DNA of 64,000 bases from Effrenium voratum. Its lineage: Eukaryota > Sar > Dinophyceae > Suessiales > Symbiodiniaceae. Positions 54,766 to 64,000 of the stretch are shown here, one piece after another. Position numbers and translations under genes: made by a program. The first letter of the stretch is position 1. Each line of letters begins with the position of its first letter. Below the pieces are notes generated by a model. That model was not told the DNA's origin, searched no databases, and worked only from the letters and a program-made list of their open reading frames with translations. The DNA lies in contig CAUJNA010001247.1 of assembly GCA_963377175.1 (NCBI GenBank), positions 144,106 through 208,105 of the forward strand, in the 5' to 3' direction.

Positions 54766-55074
54766 ATGCCTTGGAGACCCATCACAGCCACTAGTTGGAG
54801 GGACGCTGAAACTCTACCACCATCCAACTTTTGCCAAAGCGAGCCGATGAGAATTGATCAACAGGATTTTCTTTGCATGCTGCTTTGGCTCAGCCCTGAT
54901 GGGCAGATAGAGATATTCACCAAGCTAAAACAGTTGGGCTGGAAGCTAGACGCAGATTTGGACACACTGAATGAATTGGTCTGGATTGCACAGACCCATT
55001 TGGGCAGTGACTTATGCCGCAACTCCCGGAAGATTCTCCGCTTTGAACCGACCACATTCGGAAGCTCGAGCTGA
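54766..55074 (+). CDS. Open frame, unknown protein
   Basis: 102 codons from ATG. The second half is protein-like (QQDFLCMLLWLSPDGQIEIF, then TKLKQLGWKLDADLDTLNEL and VWIAQTHLGSDLCRNSRKI). No family recognised. A minus-strand frame of 106 codons overlaps it. Confidence 0.3.
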   Translation: MPWRPITATSWRDAETLPPSNFCQSEPMRIDQQDFLCMLLWLSPDGQIEIFTKLKQLGWKLDADLDTLNELVWIAQTHLGSDLCRNSRKILRFEPTTFGSSS

Positions 55075-55317
55075 AGGCGGGCACAGCGGTTGACAAAAAA
55101 CCGACCGCTGCCTGCGTGGGCCCCGAGGTTTGTCTCATGGGCGGCAAGTGCTGCACGGACCGAAAACCCCGGCCTCAAGGATGGGGTGAGAAGCCGTGAG
55201 GCTCCGAGAGCTTCAAGCTTTGAGCCGAGCTGAAGCAGCTAGATTTGGCATGACACTGAGGTTCCCCAGCAAGATGAGCGCAAGCCTGTGTCCCAGGGAC
55301 ATGGTGGGCGAATTGGG

Positions 55318-55352
55318 ATGCATGGGGTGCATGGGGTGCATGGGGTGCATCC
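55318..55352. repeat. GCATGGGGT minisatellite, about four units
   Basis: GGATGCATGGGGTGCATGGGG and continuation. Confidence 0.8.
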
Positions 55353-55669
55353 TGCTTTGAGGCATTCGGCAAGCTTGGGCAGAAGGCGAGGGTCCAGATT
55401 CAATTGCCCCAGGCCACGATCTTGTCTTTCAGAGCATAACAAAGAGATCACACGACCAAGAGCCCGTGCAACTCCCTACATTGCCAGTCAAGCTAGGTCC
55501 GAAGACACCCGGTGGTTCTAACGTAGCAGAAAAGCCTACGAGCCCTAAAGACACCAGGTAGGGTTTTTGAGGCTCAAAGCGCATACAGTTTTCACGCCTC
55601 ACGTCAGGTCTCAGCGGACAGGTCCTGTTTGTCATCTTCCTGGAGAAGCAGGCTCCGGAGTTGGCCAAA

Positions 55670-56490
55670 CTTGGAATCGAGCAATGACCTTGGGCGAGGG
55701 GAATCAAGCGGTCTTCATGTTGCCTTGAACGCGCTGGCTGAGTATGACTTGGTGTAGACTGGAGTGTCCCCGAGTCAAATGAATAGGGAGTCAATCATAT
55801 GGTTATGGGTCAAAAGTAAATCACCAGGGAACCGCAGGTTTTAGTCATTCTTTCCATCCAGGCCAACCCATTTTGGGGGTACCCTATTTGTGAGCCACAT
55901 CTCGCCGAGTTTGGCGCTTGCCTGAGGCACATCTCCGGCTCGCCTCTGTTTCAGCGTGGCCAGGAGCAACCCCTGGGCTTCGAGTTCGAGACCGAAACGC
56001 TTGAAATCAAGGCACCAAGTCGGGAGCAGCGTGCCGTGGGTCAAAATAAAACCACCAGGAATCGGACCGCAGGATTTAGTCTTTGGTTTCATTTACCAGG
56101 GCAACCCATTTTGGGTACGCATTTTGACCCACAGCCACATGTCACCACAGAAACCACGGTAAGCACAGTAGATGGTTCCAGGCCATTGTGCCAGATGGGC
56201 TCCTCGACAAGTGCCCCTGAAATCACAGTTGTCCTGGCTGACACTGCGTCACAGGTACTGCAAGCAGGAGAACGAGCTCGTTTGCCCGGGTGACTGGGCT
56301 GGAAATGATAAGTCATGCCCGTGCACCTTGTCTCCGGCGGCTTTGGCTCCTGGCAGGCGACAAGATTTATTCGGTCAACGACTTCTCGGAATCACAGCTG
56401 CAAGCAAGAGAAATCGTAGCTGGCGTTGTCAAGTGCATCAACACGGGTGCACTAGATTGTCAAGAGCCTGACATCAGGACAAATCGGACG
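55670..56490 (+). CDS. Exons of a PDZ-like protein split by two introners
   Basis: An exon ending at 55751 encodes NDLGRGESSGLHVALNALAE YDL and stops at TTG|GTGTAG. Exon 55895-56035 encodes PHLAEFGACLRHISGSPLFQ, RGQEQPLGFEFETETLEIKA and PSREQRA. Exon 56135-56158 encodes PHVTTETT and stops at ACG|GTAAGC. These three are all phase 0 and join cleanly. Farther on, from 56357 after CTGGCAG|G, GDKIYSVNDFSESQLQAREI and VAGVVKCINTGAL resemble the carboxylate-binding GD-x-I-x-x-VN strand of PDZ domains. The link to the last exon is not settled. A scaffold or signalling role would fit PDZ but is inference. Confidence 0.5.
55803..55894 (-). repeat. Introner within intron 55752-55894
   Basis: TATGGGTCAAAAG left, TTTGTGAGCCACAT right (the right inverted end runs a few bases into the following exon); core in reverse. 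The acceptor AG comes from TGTGAG in the right inverted repeat. Confidence 0.6.
56036..56134 (-). repeat. Introner that is exactly one intron
   Basis: The 99 bp intron begins GTGGGTCAAAA and ends TTTTGACCCACAG, so the inverted ends themselves are the donor and acceptor. Confidence 0.8.
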
Positions 56491-59090
56491 TCATACGGCA
56501 ACTGAAGGAGTGTGCTGGCTGGAAAAGTGTCGATTTAAGCATCAAAAGCCTTCATGTCTTTTGGGTCGATTCTTTGGTGCACTGGATCCCATTTGGTGTG
56601 CATGATGGAAGCCACTTGGGAGTTTCTTCATCTATGGGCGTGATGCAACAAGGCTCAGTAGCCGTGATGTTGCCTGTTACTGGCCGCCATGTCCCATGGA
56701 CTTGCCATAAGAGCTTTGCATTTTGCCTCGACCGGCTGTGGCTGCAGTGCCCATGCGAGAAGCAGAACACGGAGCGCTTTCGGTCTTGCATGCGCCGCAC
56801 ATATGTCTGTTTTAGTGGCTTAGACTTGTCAAGCTTTGACGGTCCCGTGTTCTCATGAATGTGTTGGATTGCTCATGAAGTTCTTCATAAGTTCGCCAGT
56901 GCCGAACACCAAAGGTGCTTCCCGTGTTGGCCAAGACCACTTCGTCAAGTTGTTTTTTGGTTTGCATGAGCTGTGGTCAATATTTTCCATCATTTGCTCA
57001 AGGGATGATGCGGGGCACACTTGCCAAATTGCCATGAGGAATGGAGAGTTACTCACCAAATTCCAACAGTCGCGGAGACAATGAACATTGGCTTTTGGCT
57101 CACATCAAGTCCTTGTCGAGAGTTGGCATAGGCTTTAGCGCTGCTCAACTTTTCGACTGGCATTGCGTGCCAGCAGGTTGTTGAATTGTTCTGCCTTTTT
57201 GAGCAGCATCGCGCATTCAATCGGATGATGTGTTCAAATGAAATGGGTGATGCTACATTTATTACTGCACCTCAAAGAAGGCGGTAAGAGTCCCTTCTGC
57301 CCACCTCCTGAGTCAAAAAGTCTAACGTTTTCGCTTGCCGCTGAAATGGTCTTCTCAAAAGTGTAAGAACCTCACCCACGGCCAAGGCAAGACAAGCTGG
57401 AGATTGTTTTCTCCAAGCTTATCGTGGATACTTGGCCATGGATTCAGTTATGTTCAAAGTCCTTGTCATTTTTGTTCGAGAGCTCAAGACAAGTCATGTT
57501 TTCCTTCCACAACTGGTATGGGCAGCCGTGAAATGAACACAGTCGGTCAATATGTTGGAGTTTCGATCTGTGCTGCCTGAGTGTGCTGTTTCTCTAGCGC
57601 TCTGGCATGCTGGTGGATCAAAGCACCCGACATTTTTTTTCAGAGACTTCAATGATTTTTCAACTTTTGTTGTCAACTCTTAAGCAGAGCAGCCGCGACC
57701 CTCCAAAATGAGCAACGCCCACAATACATTTAGCTTATGACAATTGATGGGTCGCAAACCTGCCGGCGGATCCGATCTGTTCTTATCTCTTTCTACACTG
57801 ACATTTGCCTACTGCAAGCGCATGTCAGTGCTTTCAAATCAGTCCCTGCCTCCCCTTTCTGGCTTGTTTGCAACAATGCCACATGGTCCTTGCTATGACT
57901 GATCCCTTCAAGCAATTCATGTCTTGGCGACTATGCATTTCGTATTGCTCCTTGCAGTCGACCAGTCGCAGATCGGCGAGCCAGCAATACAAACGCAATC
58001 CTTCAACGAAGAACCTGGCATCTTCGATTCATCCATTTGCCCGAAGGCTGTGCTTCCATGTTTGTCTTTGCTTCTGTTTCTCGGTGGTGTGGCCTTCACT
58101 TCGTTGGACTCTTTCCAGGTGCTTCGGACACCTGACCTAATCTTTAGGCTCAGTGTGGTGCGCTTGTCAGTTTGGAGAATGGGCGGGGCGGTTTGGCAGA
58201 GTTTGGCACTGACTCACTTTTTGTACTTGGCAAAGTAGATGGGTGCAAGCTGTTAAATCTCGAAGGCGTGGGCTTTGTTTTTGGGACTTGACATATGTCT
58301 AGCCGAGGATGTGAGGATAATCAAGCGGCCGGGGAAGAAGTTGGGCGCTGCTACCGATCCGAAGACCTTTGCCTCTTGGCGTATGCTCTATGTCTCAGCC
58401 CTGCTTGGTTCTTGAATATGACCACATTTCGAGACACAGGATTAAACCCATTGCATGGCTTTGTCAATGCCATCTCGAAACAACTATGGGACTACATATA
58501 GGTACTGTGCATATTGCAACGCACAGAGTTGATGGAGGAATCCCACATTCTATGCTGAGCATGCTGTACATAGCCAGCTCTCTGATTAGGCGTTGGGCGA
58601 TTCCCACAATTACCAGTTGCCACAATCCTGTTGCGATGCCAGCATGTCAAGTAAAAGATAATGCCTGTCTATCTAGATTTGCCATCCGAGCCCGTATTGG
58701 GCAGCTCCGTTGTTCGAGGCTGCCTTTTTGCAGTTGCTGTCTTTGTTTTTTTCTCCTTGGAGAAAGGATTCTGCCTTGCAGCTTTGGCCAAGTGGATAAG
58801 ACAAGTTCATATGCTGCACATGAGTGCAATAGGCACGGATAGCGCCATTCCGCGTTTGCCATGGCAACGCTTCAGCAGCACACAATGCGTCAACTGGTTT
58901 TGGGGGCTGTCAGCCGAGACGATTCTGAAGATCGGAGAGGATAGCCTCATAGATGATTGGAACAAGCAGTACCCCAAGGCTCGGCAATGTCGATGTGAGG
59001 CATTGTTTGGAACAAAGGAAGAACCTGGCTCCGTGTCGATCGCTTCGCGCTGACGCATGAAACTAGATGCTCATACTGTGGACAAAATCC
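56491..59090. other. No certain gene; scattered possible exons
   Basis: Possible exons: around 57955-58120 (VDQSQIGEPAIQTQSFNEEP then GIFDSSICPK), and 58861-59053 (LSAETILKIGEDSLIDDWNK then QYPKARQCRCEALFGTKEEP, ending in TGA). None shows a known motif, and splice sites are unclear. Confidence 0.3.
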
Positions 59091-59172
59091 AGCACCACTT
59101 GGAAACCGTGGGAAACCATGGTGCATTGGTATTTACAAGGGAATCATCATTAGTAGGTTTCTTAGGTGGTGC
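59091..59172 (+). repeat. CACCACTTGGAAACC element, copy 3
   Basis: AGCACCACTTGGAAACCGTGG left and TAGGTTTCTTAGGTGGTGC right are inverted repeats. Confidence 0.55.
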
Positions 59173-59199
59173 GAAATGCATTTCGCCCATCCACAGTAT

Positions 59200-59337
59200 T
59201 GCCAGCCGCCAGGTAGTAGGCTCCATGCTTACGATTTACACGCGCAGCTGCCAGGATAGAGTATGCATTGGCGACACCGTGCTGTCAGTGAACGGGGTTG
59301 CCGACAAAGACAAGGCACCCGGGAGGCTTGTTGTTTA
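59200..59337 (+). CDS. PDZ-like exon fragment
   Basis: Encodes SRQVVGSMLTIYTRSCQDRV then CIGDTVLSVNGVADKDKAPG. The GDTVLSVNGV part is typical of a PDZ core strand. It ends in TAG at 59336-59338 unless spliced. It may belong to the same gene or family as 55670-56490. Confidence 0.35.
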
Positions 59338-60800
59338 GGCCCGTGTCAGAAGCGCCAAACTCGCAGTGTAGATGTGAATGCAATCTGCAGGAGGTTTTGA
59401 ACGACTTTCTGAGGTACAGAACTTTATACAGCTTTGCACACCTTGGCTCGCAACGTTCACGTAGGTTGATATGTGTGCAAACATACTGGAAGCAATGATG
59501 CAATTGTGATGGTTTGTGTCGCGACGGACCGCACCACCCAATTGCCTGCGAGCTATCTTGAAATCCTTCCTATTGGCATGGCCTACAACAGTTCCCATGG
59601 AGACATTGTGTACTCTGTGGCTGAACATGAAATGCCCATTTGTTAGGAGCACCCAAGTCTACGGAGTTGCGAAGGTTACCCGCAGTTCTGTTGGCTGCTC
59701 GTTCACCAAACGGATCCGAGCGACGTGAACCTCAGGGAGGGCGGGAGCTCCACGGTTGGCACAAGAGGCCGTTGGTTTTGCCCAGTTGTGGCATACATTG
59801 CAGAGCCAGATACGCAACTGATGGATGCACATGAAAAGCTTCAAGATTACTGTCATTTACTTTATGTAGGAGTATTTCACACATGCGTCGTTTTGCAAAG
59901 TTTCTCGCAAAATGATACGGGATATCCAGAAAACAGCCTCCCAAGACTAGAGGAAAAACCTAAAAACAATACGAGACGTCCTAACGTTGGAATGAACACA
60001 CCCCAGAAAAGTAACTTGACGCTGACTCACAAACATGCGGATGACGGACTTTAGCAAGGCGCTGGCCGCTTCTTTTGCTGGATGCACATAGCCGCGTTCA
60101 GTCAAGCCAAGTCAGTTCAGTCCAACACAATCAAGTCAAGTTCAGCCAGGTCTGGGCAAGCATGCATCAAGGCGAATCCACCCCTAAACTCAAAGCAAGT
60201 CACGGGAAGACAGGTTCAAATCATGTATTTTTGTTTCTCCGGCGCAGATAAGCCACACGTTTCTGCTTGCTTTCATGGCCGCGTGCAAATTTTGTACTGG
60301 CAACCACTTTGAGGTCTCAACAAAAGCTTCTGCTTCTTTCGACCCTTTCCCCCCTGACTCCTGACGAGTATGTTGTTTGTCGGTGCTTGAGTTATACATT
60401 CACTCGGATGTATTGTTTTTTTTTTTTTGTAGCGCATGCGCATGTGCTGCTGGCGGTTCTCATTGAATCCTGGCTCCCAAAGAGCAGGTTCTGAGAGGGA
60501 TGAACCAACACTTACCTCTCGTGCCGGTGTCCAAACGCCATAAGAAAGCGCAAAGAGCACAGCACAGCCTTTGGGTCTTGGAGAAAAGTTAGTTTTCACC
60601 AGTCTCAGTATTCTGGCCAACCCCTCAAGTGCGATCATTTCGCGAAATTGCTTTGCAGAGGCACGCATGACTTCCAATTGCTTAAGACTATTTTTTTCCC
60701 TGATGGTTTTAAAGGGAATCGATCACTACCGGACATGTTTTATTTTATTTTTCCAGGGGGCGCAAAGCAAATGGCACGCATGAGGCACGCATGATGTGAG
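59338..60800. other. No certain gene
   Basis: A possible exon near 59557-59644 encodes LEILPIGMAYNSSHGDIVYS and ends in TAG. Frames at 59725-60054 (+) and 60273-60677 (-) show no motif. T-homopolymer near 60417-60430. Confidence 0.35.
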
Positions 60801-61322
60801 GCCGTTCAGGAGATCGCATCCAAGGAAGAGCTCCAGCTGCGGCTCGAACATCAAACACTCCTCTGTGTGTTGTTTGAGGCTACCCTTTCCAGGTGGCTGT
60901 GGGTCAAAACCAATGGTACCATTTTGGTTGGTAAGTGAATTCACCACCCATTTTAGTCCATTTTAGTGGTGATTGGCATGTTCACTGGGGGTACGGGCTT
61001 TTGACCCATGGCCAGGTTGTTTTAAAGGGAAGCCACAAGGAACGCCCTACATTTTGACGCACGGCTGCTGAAGAAAATTCAGAAGCCCAAAATGGCAACC
61101 TTGGCAAATGGAACCAAAGACGACCTGCGGTTGCCCGTTGGCTCTTGAATTTTGCGCCACATAGCTGCCTCTGCTCTCCGTCTTTTCAATGACGCACCAT
61201 TCTCCACGGTTCTGAGGCGCGTGCTGCGCGGCCCTCGCCGCGAGATGCAGGCCGTGAAGGATGTGAAGACGCAAGCAGGGGCCCAAGATCCGCAAGTTGC
61301 GCACAAATCCGGCCGGCAGCTG
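60801..61322 (+). CDS. Exons of a second helical gene, separated by introners
   Basis: Exon 60801-60892 (after ATGTGAG|G) encodes AVQEIASKEELQLRLEHQTL then LCVLFEATLS, ending at CCAG|GTGGCT. It joins in phase with a segment from 61028 (after TTTAAAG|G) encoding REATRNALHFDARLLKKIQ. Exon 61165-61322 (after CACATAG) encodes ASALRLFNDAPFSTVLRRVL and RGPRREMQAVKDVKTQAGAQ, ending at CAGCTG|GTACGA. The join between the second and third is one base out of phase in every donor I tried, so one boundary is wrong or an exon is missing. The composition is helical and charged. Confidence 0.5.
60895..61014 (-). repeat. Introner, GGCCATGGGTCAAAAGCCCG subfamily, copy 3
   Basis: GGCTGTGGGTCAAAACC left and GGGCTTTTGACCCATGGCC right. 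It fills most of the intron 60893-61027. Confidence 0.7.
61061..61167 (-). repeat. Introner, CTGTGGCTCAAAA family (divergent)
   Basis: GGCTGCTGAAGAAAATTCAG left and TGAATTTTGCGCCACATAGCT right are inverted; interior CCAAAATGGCAACCTTGGC matches the family. Confidence 0.6.
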
Positions 61323-61381
61323 GTACGAGGAGTACTGGGTCACAGTGCTTGTGATTTTTTGTTTGCGATTGTTTTTTTGGT

Positions 61382-61719
61382 GTGAGCCGACATGACCATG
61401 ATATCAATATTGGTGGAAAAGGCGGACATTTATTGGCCATCCGCCCTTCAACATGTTGGAGAAGTAAAGATATCCATTCCGTTTTTGCTCCAGTTTTCAA
61501 AGCGGCCAGAACGCCGTTCAAGGGGGTCTGGGATTATGGCACTCCAGACCGCGCTCCAGCTGAGGATGGCAAGGGAAAACCGCCGGCACCAGACAAGCCG
61601 CGGCCTGAGTTGCTGTCAGGCTGTGCTGATTTTGCAGTGGCTAGCAGAATCTTTGGCATTGACTTTGTTGAGATTGGGAGGGTCCTTCAATGCTTATCCT
61701 ATGCAGAGGATCCTGAGAA
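61382..61719 (+). CDS. Candidate exon upstream of a 29 bp inverted-repeat element
   Basis: The most protein-like part (about 61484-61620) encodes FAPVFKAARTPFKGVWDYGT and PDRAPAEDGKGKPPAPDKPR before a GC donor (CTGTCAG|GCTGTG). The frame stays open into the following element. No family recognised. Confidence 0.3.
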
Positions 61720-61866
61720 TCTGAGGGTTTTTGTATTACACCCTGGGAATACACCCACTGGGTATTGACCCCATTTAGACACATTTCCGGATAAAACCGT
61801 GTTTTTTTGAACCATTCTGGGTCATTTCCCAGTGTAATCCCAGGGTGTAATACAAAAACCCTCAGA
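61720..61866. repeat. Element with 29 bp terminal inverted repeats and GAGAA duplication
   Basis: TCTGAGGGTTTTTGTATTAC (continuing ACCCTGGGA) is perfectly inverted at the right end. GAGAA stands at 61715-61719 and 61867-61871. 147 bp, non-coding. Confidence 0.8.
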
Positions 61867-62027
61867 GAGAAGCTCCCGGCTGTTCTCTTTTGTAGCTGCC
61901 ATGCTGCAAAGGGCGAGATAGAGCGGAGCTTAGGCCCACCTTGAGAATGTAAGCGGATCCCCATGGATTTCAGCTGACAGGCCTTGGGAGATGCGTTAAG
62001 AATGCCTTGTGCGTTGCCAATCCGCAG

Positions 62028-62220
62028 GAGACTCCTCAACAGCTTCAAGTTTTGAGGAAGGCTTCAACCGATAATGTACACGCCATGGAGTCCTGGAACT
62101 TGGAGTGCCTCAAGCAACCCAAAAGCCAGCTTTCTGTGGTAGAAGGCAAGCAAGTTCCATTGCCAAACATAAAACATGCGCTGGGAGAGTACTGGTCATC
62201 CTGGAAGGGCCGTAGAATCG
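62028..62220 (+). CDS. Candidate exon, unknown protein
   Basis: After CCAATCCGCAG|G the frame encodes ETPQQLQVLRKASTDNVHAM, ESWNLECLKQPKSQLSVVEG and on to HALGEYWSSWKGRR. The frame remains open to 62561, but the sequence beyond about 62220 looks non-coding. No family recognised. Confidence 0.4.
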
Positions 62221-63414
62221 TTTGTGTTTCATGCTGTATGTTCAACGGATGTGCAATCGTGGCCTTTTGCGTGTTCTGGCAATCCTCTCCTGGCGTGACC
62301 AGCTTGTTGCTGGATTGCAGCGCGCTTGCTGGAGGTCTGAATCGTTCGGAAAAGCCTTTGCACGAGCGGTACTTCTCAGGCATGTGTTCAGCAAAGCGCC
62401 TTGACTTTGGATTGCAGGCCACGTGCACTTGTTTTCTTGTGACCTTTTCTCAAGCCTTAATTCAGAGCCTCACTGCGCGCGTAAACTGCCGCAGAGTGAG
62501 GCCGTTTCACTGCTGCCAGAAAGCTTGCCATCAATGGTGCATCAGCGAGACACAGACATAGACATGGATGGGCACATGGACACACACACACACACACATA
62601 GGGGCAACACTGCTTGGGACGAGTGTAAGACAACCTGCTTGCGTCAGTGCCTTTCCAACACAGAGCCAGACAACTTGCTACACTACGCAGGTTCACCAGG
62701 CCTAGGCAGAGAGCTGGTTCTCAATAGGTCGATCATGAGCATGAGAAGCTTCACTCCGCAACGCCTCGACCATGACATCAGCGGCCAGGAGGGAACTGGA
62801 CTGAACTGGATGGGATGTGCCCAGCAAGCAGCTTTCAGACCTTTTGCAGTTGCCTGCCCTTCCAGGGACGACTCGCGTCTTTCGGCCACCCTGGGATGGT
62901 CGTGAGCGCAGGCAGGAGCTCGTGAGGGGCGTGGCGGGGTGGCGGGCCTTTGCTTCTGCAGGCAGCCGGGGGCACTCGCCTGGGCCACTTGGTCCTCAGG
63001 CGCGCGAGCGAGAGAGCAGTGTGCGTCTGAGGAGCCCCAGGAAACAAGAGTCCCGCAATCTTTATTTACTTCAACTCCGGATTCTTGGAGAAGCCCTGTT
63101 CATTTTTCTGGTGGACCGGTTGCCTGTTTTCAAGTTTCGTGTCACCAGGAGATGAGGAGGGTGTCATTTAGAGCGACCCCCTCGCACCAGTCAGTGCAGC
63201 AGGCACATCGGCCACCGCCTCTGATCGAATCTTGTTTTTCAGGAATTCAGAATACTTACATGACTGTCGCTTTGGCACACTTGAGGTTTGCCCTGTCTTC
63301 TGCTTCTGGCGGCGAACTTAGCGCTGCAAGCGCACACTGCTGAAGTGACAGAGTACATTGCCATCCTGCTCCCGTCCTTCATTCGAACAGCCTATTGCCC
63401 TCTCTTGTAAGATG
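62221..63414. other. No certain gene; possible exon near 62890-63050
   Basis: 62890-63050 has competing arginine-rich frames (for example RERRQELVRGVAGWR). A short AC microsatellite lies at 62581-62600. Confidence 0.3.
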
Positions 63415-63615
63415 CATTGCTCGTGATTCACCCGAGCACTTCCGAGGCACACGCTTCCTGGAACTGCATGATGAGAGCGAGGCCGGATTTGCAAAGCCCA
63501 TCTGAACACAACGACCACTTGAGATCCGTGGCTGCAGGAAGAGGGCGACAAGCAGGAAATGCATGCTCTCGATGAAAACGACGAGGCCCTTGCCAGCAAG
63601 CATATCACCAAATAA
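63415..63615 (+). CDS. Final exons of a + strand gene
   Basis: A segment around 63415-63490 encodes ARDSPEHFRGTRFLELHDES EAG. The exon 63538-63615 opens after GTGGCTGCAG|G and encodes EEGDKQEMHALDENDEALAS KHITK before TAA at 63613-63615. Both are acidic. The donor of the first segment is not settled. It may end the gene whose helical exons start at 60801. Confidence 0.4.
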
Positions 63616-64000
63616 ACCGCCAGACCGATTGACCGACAGGCACGGCTGGACGTAGAATTGAAGATGGCTCAGGAGATGCATTCATTCAGTTCCTTTCTGC
63701 AATGTTGCGGAGCAGGTGTACCACCTTTGTTGCGAGGACTCACTTGGACGACTTATGGCGAGCCGACACACGCACTTGCATTGCCGCGTTGAGTTCAATG
63801 TTTTGTTTTTGTTTTAAAATCTCACGTTGGGGAGATCATCTGGATATGCGCAGGCATTGGTTGATGTCTCTACCGTACTGTTGCCTGACCAAGCACTGGG
63901 CCCACATCTCAGAGATGTTTCTTGAACAAGACAGTCGCCTAAGCAATGCAGACAGCAGGACTCGGGTTGCTTTGGTTGCCAGTGTTGCCTACAGAATCAG
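63616..64000. other. No supported feature
   Basis: No protein-like frame, repeat or RNA gene seen. Confidence 0.5.

Overview
This is almost certainly nuclear DNA of a dinoflagellate. The evidence is a mixed-base genome full of tandem repeats, very short exons, introns that obey an AG|G acceptor rule while using GC, GA and GT donors, tandemly duplicated near-identical genes, TTTAGGG-type telomere-like sequence inside the window, and many short inverted-repeat elements that sit in introns and supply the splice sites (introners). Species cannot be named from the window; Symbiodiniaceae or a related order would fit. There is no sign of bacterial gene organisation. Every well supported gene is on the + strand, as in a unidirectional dinoflagellate gene block.

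Layout. 1-450: the 3' part of a gene for a glycine-rich hydrophobic protein and a terminal-inverted-repeat element. 640-10078: a satellite of about 28 units of roughly 344 bp. 10.9-13.3 kb: a short terminal exon and then an intronless glycoside hydrolase family 1 gene with a signal anchor. 13.3-17.3 kb: no certain gene, ending in a 1.4 kb CATC-type microsatellite. 17.8-31.1 kb: scattered short exons encoding charged helical (coiled-coil-like) protein, best seen as one or a few very intron-rich genes whose introns carry many introners; an exon pair with a ubiquitin-like segment lies at 20.0-20.5 kb. 31-37 kb: mostly repeats and microsatellites. 37.4-38.1 kb: a DUF1295/steroid-reductase-like membrane protein gene split by one introner.

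39.8-53.9 kb is the centre of the window: three head-to-tail copies of a gene of about 4.9 kb, each encoding a protein of about 760 residues made of three complete beta-carbonic anhydrase domains. Ten exons could be placed in each copy; all phases agree, all nine acceptors are AG|G, and only one or two of nine donors are GT. Nine carbonic anhydrase domains in 14 kb suggest strong demand for CO2/bicarbonate interconversion, probably in carbon concentration, although the compartment cannot be read from the sequence.

54-64 kb holds fragments of further + strand genes (PDZ-like, helical and unknown), again broken by introners, and several terminal-inverted-repeat elements of other families. The exon models for the helical and PDZ-like genes are partial; transcripts would be needed to join them.
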